Source: Methylophaga sp. (lineage in GTDB: Bacteria; Pseudomonadota; Gammaproteobacteria; Nitrosococcales; Methylophagaceae). From it: a DNA stretch of 64,000 nt. Positions 10,776-18,573 of the stretch are shown here, one piece after another; within the stretch, counting starts at the first letter, position 1, and each line of letters begins with the position of its first letter. Location of the stretch: the NCBI GenBank assembly GCA_011053005.1, contig DRHW01000034.1, positions 62,001-126,000 of the forward strand, written 5' to 3'. Below the pieces are notes generated by a model. That model did no database searches, had not been told where the DNA came from, and was given only the letters and a program-made list of their open reading frames with translations. A program made the position numbers and the translations under genes.

Positions 10776-11960
10776 GTGGATATCAAGCTCTCTCAGCGCG
10801 TGCAAAGCATTAAGCCGTCTCCCACGTTGGCGATTACTGCGCGAGCAGCTCAATTAAAAGCAGAAGGTAAAGACATTATTGGTCTTGGTGCTGGCGAACC
10901 CGATTTTGATACGCCTGACCATATCAAGCACGCGGCTATTACGGCTATTAATGCGGGTAAGACAAAATATACCGCTGTAGATGGTACCGTTGAATTAAAA
11001 CAAGCGGTTATCGACAAATTATCACGTGATAATGGCCTGCATTATGAAGCTAACCAAATCTTAGTGTCAGTGGGTGGTAAACAAAGTTTCTTTAACTTGT
11101 CTCAAGCCATGTTAGACCAAGGTGACGAGGTGATTATTCCTGCACCGTATTGGGTTTCATATCCTGACATGGTGTTATTGGCTGATGGTGTGCCGGTTAT
11201 TATTGAAGCAGGACAAGATCAGCATTTTAAAATAACGCCAGAACAACTTGAAGCTGCGATTACGCCCAAAACACGTATTTTTGTGATTAATAGCCCATCG
11301 AATCCGTCAGGTATCGCATACAGCAAAGCGGAGCTTGTTGCTTTGGGTGAAGTATTGCTTAAATACCCAAATGTATTAATTGCCACCGATGATATGTATG
11401 AACATATCTTATGGACGGAAGAAGGTTTTTATAACATTCTGATGGCGTGTCCTGCATTGTATGATCGTACGATTGTATTGAACGGGGTATCTAAAGCGTA
11501 TTCAATGACGGGATGGCGGATTGGTTATGCCGCAGGTCCAGCGAAATTGATTGCTGCGATGAAAAAAATTCAATCACAAAGTACATCAAATCCTGCATCA
11601 ATTTCACAAGCTGCAGCTGTCGAAGCACTCAATGGCGATCAACAATGTATTCAAACGATGTTGGTAGAGTTTAAAAAGCGTCATGACATGGTGGTGGATA
11701 AATTAAATGCAATGGATGGTATTGAATCACTACAAAGTGATGGTACGTTCTATGTTTTTCCAAACATCAGCAAGGTGTTAGAACGCATGCCACAATTCAC
11801 TGATGATCTCGATTTTGCCGAAGCATTATTGGTTGATAAAGGTGTTGCCGTTGTTCCTGGTACGGCATTTGGCCTTAAAAATCATATTCGTTTGTCAATC
11901 GCAACTAGTGAACAAAATCTTGAAAATGCCTTAAAACGCATTGCAGATTTTATTGCTTAA
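10776..11960 (+). CDS. Pyridoxal phosphate-dependent aminotransferase, aspartate type (class I)
   Basis: Likely an aspartate (or aspartate/prephenate) aminotransferase of the I-gamma type, transferring amino groups to 2-oxoglutarate. The GTG at 10776 has GAAGGA six bases upstream and gives a usual 394-residue protein (VDIKLSQRVQSIKPSPTLAITARA). The ATG at 10770 abuts that box, and the track start at 10677 lies within the inverted repeat, so both are less likely. Seen: GLGAGEPDFDTP, INSPSNPSG, and the PLP-lysine segment VSKAYSMTGWRIGYAAG. Substrate specificity is inferred from family resemblance only. Confidence 0.9.
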   Translation: MDIKLSQRVQSIKPSPTLAITARAAQLKAEGKDIIGLGAGEPDFDTPDHIKHAAITAINAGKTKYTAVDGTVELKQAVIDKLSRDNGLHYEANQILVSVGGKQSFFNLSQAMLDQGDEVIIPAPYWVSYPDMVLLADGVPVIIEAGQDQHFKITPEQLEAAITPKTRIFVINSPSNPSGIAYSKAELVALGEVLLKYPNVLIATDDMYEHILWTEEGFYNILMACPALYDRTIVLNGVSKAYSMTGWRIGYAAGPAKLIAAMKKIQSQSTSNPASISQAAAVEALNGDQQCIQTMLVEFKKRHDMVVDKLNAMDGIESLQSDGTFYVFPNISKVLERMPQFTDDLDFAEALLVDKGVAVVPGTAFGLKNHIRLSIATSEQNLENALKRIADFIA

Positions 11961-11979
11961 AATAAAATCACGATAGTGC

Positions 11980-12007
11980 TTGACCCAAGAAAATAAAGCT
12001 CTATAAT
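11980..12007 (+). promoter_or_regulatory. Sigma-70 type promoter of the tRNA-Asn gene
   Basis: TTGACC (11980-11985) and a perfect TATAAT (12002-12007) are separated by 16 bases. Transcription would start about six bases after the -10 box, 8-9 bases before the tRNA 5' end. This is the clearest promoter in the window. Confidence 0.85.
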
Positions 12008-12021
12008 GACCATCTTTCTGT

Positions 12022-12097
12022 TCCTCGATAGCTCAGTTGGTAGAGCATCGGACTGTTAATCCGCAGGTCCCTGGTTCGAGTCCAGGTCGAGGAGCCA
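12022..12097 (+). tRNA. tRNA-Asn (GTT), CCA encoded
   Basis: A 76-base cloverleaf. The acceptor stem is TCCTCGA/TCGAGGA with discriminator G and encoded CCA. The D-arm contains AGCTCAGTTGGTAGAGC, the anticodon loop CTGTTAA has anticodon GTT for asparagine, and the T-arm is CTGGTTCGAGTCCAG. A strong promoter precedes it and a terminator follows nine bases after the CCA. Its 3' end and terminator recur in decayed form at 16783, which suggests use as an integration site. Confidence 0.97.
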
Positions 12098-12160
12098 ACA
12101 GATTTAAAGCCCCAGCATTTTATTATGCTGGGGCTTTTTTGTTGGTTTCAGGAATTTTGC
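12072..12160 (+). repeat. Left direct repeat: tRNA-Asn 3' end plus terminator (possible att site)
   Basis: From the T-arm (TGGTTCGAG) through the terminator to about GGAATTTT, this stretch is repeated in the same orientation at 16783-16870. The terminator hairpin is identical in both. The tRNA part differs at several positions in the distal copy, which can no longer form a functional T-arm/acceptor. Similarity starts inside the T-arm, a classical crossover place for tRNA-targeting integrases. Confidence 0.75.
12106..12140 (+). terminator. Rho-independent terminator after tRNA-Asn
   Basis: AAAGCCCCAGCAT, the short AT-rich loop TTTATT, then ATGCTGGGGCTTTTTT. Stem of about 12 bp with a T-run, nine bases after the tRNA CCA. 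An identical hairpin is present at 16817. Confidence 0.92.
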
Positions 12161-12803
12161 GTGGCTTACTTCCCTAAGCAACTTTCTTTACTAATACCAA
12201 ACACACCTTTTCCGATGCGTTGATTAAACGCTGCAATTCTGCATGTAGAATAATCGGGGGTGATTCGGTTTGATTTATCAACTTATAAATCAAACCGATG
12301 TTTGAATGACACACATACGTCTCTCATAAGAGTAAGAGTTGGCCAGAAATACTTATAATCTCCGCAATCGTTGATTAGAGATATTGTTACTTAGTGTTGT
12401 TTCTGGGCCAAAAATCACTCTTAGCGCTCAGTTTGTATAAAGTAGCTTTCATCGCTGATGAGAGGTATTTAGGCTGCTACCTCCTGTAACTTAATACTCT
12501 TAAAACACTAACCATGAAAAAAACTTAATGAACTGCACAATTTACCTAATATTTTTAATAGAATCATGTTAGCTTTTGAAGAAATCAAGCTTATGTTTTG
12601 ACTATCAGCGCAAATATATAATTTTAAAAATACACTTTTAGAACGACAATAAATAAAGCTCATTATTTACGCCAAGCCGTCGATATATTGTTCATTAGAA
12701 GCTTCACTTCAATGCTTCTAATTTTCTGACGCGGATTAAATTTATTAACATACTTAGCGGTTAATGCACTTAATGATGCTGCTGAGCTTTTAGGAGATGT
12801 ACG
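12161..12803. other. Gene-poor 640-base stretch with inverted repeats
   Basis: No ORF of credible length is seen on either strand. Two structures stand out. One is a perfect 14-bp inverted repeat (TCGGTTTGATTTAT, loop CAACTT, 12265-12298), with no T-run after it. The other is a bulged inverted pair, TTGGCCAGAAA at 12339 and TTTCTGGGCCAA at 12400. These may be remnants of a mobile element or leader structures for the MCP gene. The ribosome binding site TAGGAG for the next gene lies at its end. Confidence 0.6.
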
Positions 12804-14099
12804 GTGTTTAATAAACAACTAAAAACAGAGTTATTGGATACGCGTCTTCAGTATGATGATATTGTCAGTACTATTGATTCAATCAAAAAATCAGTTGCAA
12901 CAATTCAGTTTAATTCCGATGGGATTATTGAAGAGGTAAATGACATTTTTTTATCGACGATGGGGTATGAAAGATCTGATCTTATAGGTAAACACCATCA
13001 AATATTTTGTGATGAAGATTATATAAAATCAGCTGAATATAAAGGATTTTGGGAAGATATAAATAAAGGAAAAACCAAAGCAGGCACCTTTAAAAGGCTA
13101 AGTAAAAACAAAGATATTCTTTGGTTAGAAGCGACTTATTTTCCGATTACCAATAAGCAAAATAAAGTGACATCAATTTTTAAAATAGCCTCTGACGTTA
13201 CACGTTCCGTGAACAAAGAGCGCGATCTTGATGCTGCTTTTAATGCATTAAATCGTTCGATGGCAATTATTGAATTTTCTGCAGATGGCGAGATTTTAAA
13301 GGCAAATGAAAACTTTTTAGCAGTGGTAGGATATTCTTTAGAAGAGATTGTTGGCAAACCGCATCGTATACTTTGTTTTGATCGATTTTATGATGAAAAT
13401 CCTAATTTCTGGTCAGACATTGCTTCGGGTCATTTTTTTACGGGTCAATATGAGCGGAAAAATGCAGATGGTAAGGCTATTTGGTTAGAAGCGTCATATA
13501 ACCCTGTTTTTGATGATAAAGGTAAGGTTATAAAGGTCATTAAATTTGCCAGTGATATTACGCTGAAAATTGAATTAAACAATAAAATTATGAAAGCAGC
13601 AGAAATGTCGTTTTCTACGGCTGAGGAAACCTCACAAATCGCTAGAAATGGTAGTGAATTGCTCGCAACCTCAGTGCAAATGTCAAATACGATATTACAA
13701 CATGTTGCAGAGACCTCGGCTAATATCGAGCAATTAAATAGCGAATCACAGAGCATTGAAAAAATTGTTTCAACAATTAATGATATTGCTGAACAAACGA
13801 ACCTTTTAGCCCTGAATGCTGCGATTGAAGCAGCACGGGCAGGTGATCAGGGTCGAGGTTTTGCCGTTGTTGCTGATGAAGTGAGAACGCTTGCATTAAG
13901 AACCAGCACTTCTACTGAAGAAATTAAAGCAGTGGTAAAGAAAAATCGGAAGTTGACTCAAGATGTCACACAAAAAATGGATAGCGTAAAAGAACGGGCG
14001 ATGGTCAGTAATGAGCAGCTTACTGCGGTCACTGCGGTGATGAATGAAATATTACAGGGTGCTGAAGATGTGTCTCGAACCGTTTCATCACTGCTATGA
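12804..14099 (+). CDS. Soluble PAS-PAS methyl-accepting chemotaxis-type protein (BdlA-like)
   Basis: Starts at GTG with TAGGAG seven bases upstream. The 431 residues contain two PAS domains (about 20-135 and 145-255), each with the pattern GFWEDI/NFWSDI followed by WLEA, then an MCP signalling coiled-coil with tip [32 protein letters not shown]. No membrane helix is seen, so it is cytoplasmic. This is the architecture of Pseudomonas BdlA, which acts in biofilm dispersal together with c-di-GMP enzymes, and the next gene here is a GGDEF-EAL protein. A role as aerotaxis or redox receptor is equally possible. Ligand unknown. Confidence 0.85.
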   Translation: MFNKQLKTELLDTRLQYDDIVSTIDSIKKSVATIQFNSDGIIEEVNDIFLSTMGYERSDLIGKHHQIFCDEDYIKSAEYKGFWEDINKGKTKAGTFKRLSKNKDILWLEATYFPITNKQNKVTSIFKIASDVTRSVNKERDLDAAFNALNRSMAIIEFSADGEILKANENFLAVVGYSLEEIVGKPHRILCFDRFYDENPNFWSDIASGHFFTGQYERKNADGKAIWLEASYNPVFDDKGKVIKVIKFASDITLKIELNNKIMKAAEMSFSTAEETSQIARNGSELLATSVQMSNTILQHVAETSANIEQLNSESQSIEKIVSTINDIAEQTNLLALNAAIEAARAGDQGRGFAVVADEVRTLALRTSTSTEEIKAVVKKNRKLTQDVTQKMDSVKERAMVSNEQLTAVTAVMNEILQGAEDVSRTVSSLL

Positions 14100-14315
14100 C
14101 GTGATGAATGCTTATAAATTAATGTTCACCTTATGTTTACGTGCAGATCGAATAGATGTAATTAATTTGAATTTACTTACCTAAATTTAAGTTCCTATTG
14201 ATGACTGCATATTTATATTCTAATGTGAAGCGTAAATAACCAAAGTGGAATTGGGATTTTTACTGGACTGAGTTATATTGCTTGTGTAGTCATTTAATAG
14301 GACTAAAATTTAATC

Positions 14316-16490
14316 ATGAAACAAAATACTTATCCTCTACCGGCCAATGAGGAACAACGCTTACTCACGTTGAATGAGTACAATCTTCTAGATACGCCAC
14401 CAGCGGAAGAATTTAACCGATTGGTTGAGTTAGCCGCTCGTATATTCAAGGTTCCTATTGTTCTGATTTCATTGGTGGCAAAAGATCGTCAGTTTTTCAA
14501 GGCAAAAGTTGGGTTAGAAGTCTGCGAAACGAGTCGTGAAGTTTCGTTTTGCGCACATGCACTTGTTCAGGACGAAGTACTTTATATACCTGACGCGTTA
14601 AATGATTCTCGCTTTAGTTCTAATGCGTTAGTACTCGGACCTCCCTTTATACGCTTCTATGCAGGGCAACAACTCGTTGCACCGAATGGAGATAAGCTTG
14701 GGACACTTTGCCTGATTGACAGTCAGCCTCGGGCTACATTTAGTGATGTTGATAGTAAAAATTTAAAAGATTTAACCGCATTAATTATGGATCAGATGGA
14801 AATGCGCCGTCTTGAATCTAGCCAGGCGATGAGTCAGGCTAGATTTGAAAATATTGCCGCAACGTCTCCAGATGCAATCATTTGTACAGACATGGAAGGA
14901 AATATTACATTTTGGAATAACTCGGCACAGCGTCTTTTTGGCTACACCGAGTTAGAAGTTAAAAATAAGTCCTGCGAGATACTTGTCCCAAAGGCACTGC
15001 GACAAATCTTCCATGCAGACATCGAGGCATTGAAGCAAGGTGGCAAGTTGCGGTTTGCAAATCAAACTATAGAGCTCTCTGGATTGCATAAAGACGGTAC
15101 TGAGTTTCCTGCTGAGTTTTCCTTTTCTACGTGGGATGAGGGTAACTCAGTCTGCATAGGGGCGATTGTGCGAGATATAACAGAGCGGCGTCTTAACGAA
15201 AAAAGATTGTTACGGATGGCCTCTGTTGATGAGTTGTCAGGATTACCTAATAGAAATGCTTGGCGTCAATGTATTAACGAAACACTCTCTGATGGAAAAC
15301 TGGCCACAATACTTCTCATTGATCTTGATGGCTTTAAAGAAATTAATGACACACTTGGCCATTCCGCTGGCGATGCCGTTTTGAAGGAGGTTGCTGTTAG
15401 GCTTCAGTCGGTTTGTCATAATTCAATCATTTCAGCCCGGTTAGGTGGAGATGAATTTGTAACCCTTCTCATGGGGAATGATCCTGATAAAGCCATCGAC
15501 ATCGCACAGCATTTACTTACAACATTTTCTGCTCCTTTTATGTTTGCTGATCAATCGATTGAAATTGGTGCGAGCATTGGCATTTCAATGTCGCCCATGC
15601 ATGGCAGAAATGCTGAAGAGCTTTTGGGTGCTGCAGATTTGGCGCTCTATAAAGCTAAAGCAGCCGGTAAAGGTCGCCAAGAGTTATTTATACCTGCGAT
15701 TCGAGAACTACAAGTCGCTCAACGTGCCTTCGAATTGGAATTACGTTTGGCATTTGAAGAAACACAATATGAGCTTTTTTATCAACCTCAATTCGATACT
15801 AAAACACAACAGTTGACGGGGGCGGAAGCCTTGATTCGTTGGAATCATCCAACTCGCGGATTGCTATCTCCAGCATCATTTATCGATATTCTAGGCGAGA
15901 AGCCTTTTGCAGCAGATGTTGGGCAATGGATTCTGCAAACGGCATGTGAACAAGCGGTTAAATGGCGAGCCGATATCCCAAATTTTCAGATAGGGGTTAA
16001 CTTGTTTGAGGCTCAAATGCGATCATTACAGCTACCCTCGGAGATACAAAATATCCTTAATGAAACGGGGCTTCCGGCTAAGGCTCTGGAGCTTGAGATC
16101 GTTGAAAATATATTATTACACCATGACGAATTAACCTTAAAACTTTTACATAAATTACGCAATTTAGGCGTGGGTCTTGCTTTCGATGATTATGGCACTG
16201 GCTTTGCGTCATTAAGTTTATTAAAACGGTATCCTGTCAGTCGCTTAAAAATCGACAGGAGTTTTGTACGCGATCTTGCTACAGATAAAGAAGACGTCGC
16301 CGTTGTAAAAGCGATTATCTATCTTGCCAATAGTTTTAACTTAGAAGTGGTTGCCGAAGGTGTTGAAACACAAAGCCAGCTCGACTTTCTTTTGGCCAAT
16401 GAATGCTCTCAAGTTCAAGGTTATCTGTTTGGAAAACCTGTTTCTGCGTCTGAATTTTACAAAAAGTTTATTAGTAAACATCCTGACTAA
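14316..16490 (+). CDS. GAF-PAS-GGDEF-EAL protein (c-di-GMP turnover)
   Basis: A 724-residue soluble protein: N-terminal GAF (about 20-165), PAS (about 170-295), GGDEF (about 300-455) and EAL (about 470-720). The cyclase signature RLGGDEF is intact. The phosphodiesterase motifs GAEALIRW, ELEIVEN, DDYGTGF, KIDRSF, VAEGVET and QGYLFG are all present, so both activities are chemically possible. Which dominates cannot be told from sequence. It lies 216 bases after the BdlA-like gene inside the tRNA-flanked segment, and the two may share a signalling path. No transmembrane segment is seen. Confidence 0.93.
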   Translation: MKQNTYPLPANEEQRLLTLNEYNLLDTPPAEEFNRLVELAARIFKVPIVLISLVAKDRQFFKAKVGLEVCETSREVSFCAHALVQDEVLYIPDALNDSRFSSNALVLGPPFIRFYAGQQLVAPNGDKLGTLCLIDSQPRATFSDVDSKNLKDLTALIMDQMEMRRLESSQAMSQARFENIAATSPDAIICTDMEGNITFWNNSAQRLFGYTELEVKNKSCEILVPKALRQIFHADIEALKQGGKLRFANQTIELSGLHKDGTEFPAEFSFSTWDEGNSVCIGAIVRDITERRLNEKRLLRMASVDELSGLPNRNAWRQCINETLSDGKLATILLIDLDGFKEINDTLGHSAGDAVLKEVAVRLQSVCHNSIISARLGGDEFVTLLMGNDPDKAIDIAQHLLTTFSAPFMFADQSIEIGASIGISMSPMHGRNAEELLGAADLALYKAKAAGKGRQELFIPAIRELQVAQRAFELELRLAFEETQYELFYQPQFDTKTQQLTGAEALIRWNHPTRGLLSPASFIDILGEKPFAADVGQWILQTACEQAVKWRADIPNFQIGVNLFEAQMRSLQLPSEIQNILNETGLPAKALELEIVENILLHHDELTLKLLHKLRNLGVGLAFDDYGTGFASLSLLKRYPVSRLKIDRSFVRDLATDKEDVAVVKAIIYLANSFNLEVVAEGVETQSQLDFLLANECSQVQGYLFGKPVSASEFYKKFISKHPD

Positions 16491-16957
16491 AGTTAAGTTA
16501 TATAGGATAGAGGGGGCCTAGGTGACAGTGTCAGCGGGTGAGGTATTCGAATGCATACTGCGTTTGTGTGATATTTTTCGGTTTTTTCACTCTCAAGATT
16601 ACGACCTAAAAACATGACTGATATGGGATTTATCGTGAGAAAATCTGGCAATACTGCACGCAAAAAAGATCGATGTGTTTTATGCAAGATGAGTCTGACA
16701 TGTTTTTAAACTCTGACGCGGTTCAGATTTAAGTTTGATGAATTATCGAGGATATTAATTATTAACGACCATAGATAATAATTGGTTAGAGTACAGGTCT
16801 AGGAAGCAACAGATTCAAAGCCCCAGCATTTTATTATGCTGGGGCTTTTTGTTGCTTTCGGGAATGTTTTGGGATTATGCAAACTTGAGTATCAGCAGCC
16901 TTATTTTTTAAATAAGGTTGTTTGAGCTGAACTCAAAGATGAAGTGATGCCCGTAAA
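16491..16957. other. Gene-free stretch with the decayed tRNA copy
   Basis: About 290 bases show no recognisable gene; the 64-residue minus ORF at 16493 has no family features. The decayed tRNA-Asn 3' end/terminator copy follows (16783-16870). An AT-rich hairpin CCTTATTT/AAATAAGG (16899-16917) lies just past the end of the minus-strand gene and has no clear T-run. Confidence 0.6.
16783..16870 (+). repeat. Right direct repeat: degenerate tRNA-Asn 3' end plus terminator copy
   Basis: TGGTTAGAGTACAGGTCT aligns with the T-arm and acceptor of tRNA-Asn at 12072 with substitutions (Cs of the T-arm and acceptor lost, CCA changed to GCA). It then runs through the same AACAGATT-terminator-GTTG sequence. 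No 5' half of a tRNA is found upstream, so this is not simply a dead full-length tRNA gene. The hairpin at 16817-16850 is identical to the tRNA-Asn terminator and may still end transcription. Confidence 0.75.
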
Positions 16958-17635
16958 TTATTTACCATTGTATGTCGGAGAAAATTCACCCCATTTTGGT
17001 GCTGGTGGCGGTGTTATGTCACGTTCGCGTTGAACGGGCAGCGTTGTCTTAGACTGAGGTTCTTGTGCGGCGGCCTTCTCTTTAATATATAAATTCGAGT
17101 ATTGATTTTGTTTAGTTTTAGGTTGTGTATCTATTGACGTTGTTTTCCCATCGTTTTCTTCATCAGCCAGCGTTTCATTGGTCATTTCAGATATTTCTGG
17201 CTTACTTGCTTCAATATTGGGGTTCTGTTCCTCTTCTAATTTATTTAGCCGCTCTTTCATTTTTAGATTTTCTTCTTTTAGGGCGACGGCTTCTTCACGT
17301 AATTTAAGCAACTGTAACTGTTCAGCTGAATATTCTTTATTGTTTGGTTGGTTTTCTAGGGTGCTATCTGATTCAACTGCATCTGAATCAGTCGTTGGTG
17401 AAGTCTGTTCTGGAGCAGTGGTAGCATCATCTAACGTATCCTTAGTCTCTTGTGAAGCAGCTTGATCTTCTGGCATAAAGAAAAAATAGGCAGCGCCAGC
17501 GATGAGCAGTAGCAATACTATGCCGATCGCTATTTTAATCAGCGTTGGCTTGGAAAATCTTTTTGAAGTTGCGTTTGCGTTGTCTTCATCTAAAGAAGCG
17601 TCTTCTGAAGCGTCATCTATCGTGTCATCTGCCAT
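16958..17635 (-). CDS. Hypothetical single-pass membrane protein with coiled coil
   Basis: Family not recognised. From the ATG at 17635 (GGA box seven bases upstream; the track start at 17647 has no box) the protein has 225 residues: an acidic N-terminal tail, one membrane helix at about residues 33-54 (IAIGIVLLLLIAGAAYFFF), a Thr/Ser/Asp-rich linker and a coiled coil around LREEAVALKEENLKMKERL. A Pro-rich tail (TPPPAPKWGEFSP) follows. The N-in topology would place the coiled coil in the periplasm. It lies downstream of tusA-dsrE2 on the same strand, separated by about 130 bases, so shared function is uncertain. Confidence 0.7.
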   Translation of the reverse strand: MADDTIDDASEDASLDEDNANATSKRFSKPTLIKIAIGIVLLLLIAGAAYFFFMPEDQAASQETKDTLDDATTAPEQTSPTTDSDAVESDSTLENQPNNKEYSAEQLQLLKLREEAVALKEENLKMKERLNKLEEEQNPNIEASKPEISEMTNETLADEENDGKTTSIDTQPKTKQNQYSNLYIKEKAAAQEPQSKTTLPVQRERDITPPPAPKWGEFSPTYNGK

Positions 17636-17767
17636 CAAAATATCCATTCAAATAATTAGTTAAATGAGACCTTAGCATCGCTTAAATACAGATTAAAGGT
17701 CGCTAAAGACGATTATTAAATCGGCGTGTCTATCAGTATTTTTAATCGAAGTTTCAACGAAAAATAT

Positions 17768-18232
17768 TTAAATATAAAGCGTAATATCAGCATCGCCAGC
17801 AAATTCTAAAAATGTTGCTGCGCCGCCACGGCTAATGCCCTCAATAAAATTTTCATTTTTAAAGTCAAAGAGATCGACGGTCATTTGGCAGGCAATAAGT
17901 TCGACGCCTGTTTCGATACAAATATCACGAAGTTCTTCTAAACTGGCGACGCCTTTTTTCTTGAGTTTACGTTTCATCATCCATGTCGCAAACCATTCTA
18001 AGCCGGGAATAATTTGTACGATACTGGGTATGGTCACGGGCATTGGCATCGCGGGGTTGCCAAGTGGTGATACTTTTAAATTGAGTTCTTTATTCAGCAA
18101 TTGTAGGCCGTAGAACGTGAAAAATATCTTTACCTCAAATCCAAGAGCGATAGCGGTTGAAGCAAGTAGAAATGGTGGATAGGCAGAATCTAATGTGCCT
18201 TTGCTAGCAATAATAGCGAGTTTTTTAGCCAT
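17768..18232 (-). CDS. DsrE2-like sulfur-transfer protein (DsrE/DsrF/DrsH family)
   Basis: 154 residues of the DsrE/F-like superfamily (COG2210 type). N-terminus KKLAIIASKGTLDSAYPP, a hydrophobic central region (PVTIPSIVQIIPGLEWFATWM), and two cysteines at about positions 105 and 115, the second in the conserved ACQMTVDLF motif. In sulfur oxidisers DsrE2 pairs with TusA and rhodanese in sulfur relay, and here it directly follows tusA with a one-base overlap (TGATG). That overlap decides the ATG at 18232 over the GTG at 18235. Function is inferred from family and neighbour. Confidence 0.82.
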   Translation of the reverse strand: MAKKLAIIASKGTLDSAYPPFLLASTAIALGFEVKIFFTFYGLQLLNKELNLKVSPLGNPAMPMPVTIPSIVQIIPGLEWFATWMMKRKLKKKGVASLEELRDICIETGVELIACQMTVDLFDFKNENFIEGISRGGAATFLEFAGDADITLYI

Positions 18233-18471
18233 CACACGGCACCTTTTTCAAGAATAAAATGTAATTTACCATCTTGTTCATTGGTTTCAATTAACGGATT
18301 TCCCGTCATTTTTGAAAACGCAGGAATATCCTTATTTGCGCCAGCATCTGTTACGATCAAATGCAATCGTTGACCGGCAGTCATTTCAGCTAAAGCTTTG
18401 CGTGCTTTGAGGACAGGAAGTGGACAGTTTAAGCCTGAAGTGTCGAGTTCTACATCAAAATGTGACATCAT
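18232..18471 (-). CDS. tusA: TusA-family sulfur carrier protein
   Basis: A 79-residue protein with the hallmark LNCPLPVLKARKAL (CPxP), whose cysteine carries persulfide sulfur. TusA proteins serve thio-modification of tRNA or, next to DsrE2 as here, sulfur trafficking in sulfur oxidation. Two ATGs lie in tandem; AGGGA is 3 or 6 bases upstream, and the second (18468) has the better spacing. Divergent from bepA across a 100-base intergenic region. Confidence 0.92.
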   Translation of the reverse strand: MMSHFDVELDTSGLNCPLPVLKARKALAEMTAGQRLHLIVTDAGANKDIPAFSKMTGNPLIETNEQDGKLHFILEKGAV

Positions 18472-18573
18472 TTTTCCCTAAGTGCTGTATCTATATAATA
18501 GTGTGATAATAAACTTAAATAGACGCCTTGTCTTGTAGGAACCCTTTCGGAACAGTGATGTCTACGGATCATT

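Larger units (their letters stand above)
12098..16870. mobile_element. Putative remnant of an integrated element at tRNA-Asn
   Basis: The segment is bounded by the intact tRNA-Asn 3' end/terminator and by a degenerate direct copy of the same sequence. It carries 640 bases without a recognisable gene, a cytoplasmic chemoreceptor-like gene, a c-di-GMP turnover gene and a further gene-poor stretch. No integrase or transposase remains, so either it was lost or the repeat arose by local duplication of a tRNA gene. I regard the element as plausible but unproven. Confidence 0.45.

Noticed and set aside
16493-16687. 64-residue minus ORF after the GGDEF-EAL gene
   Set aside because: No recognisable domain, no ribosome binding site, and it runs through gene-poor DNA of the probable element.
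17125-17465. Plus-strand ORFs opposite the coiled-coil membrane protein
   Set aside because: Shadows; the minus-strand frame has a membrane helix, coiled coil and a plausible start.
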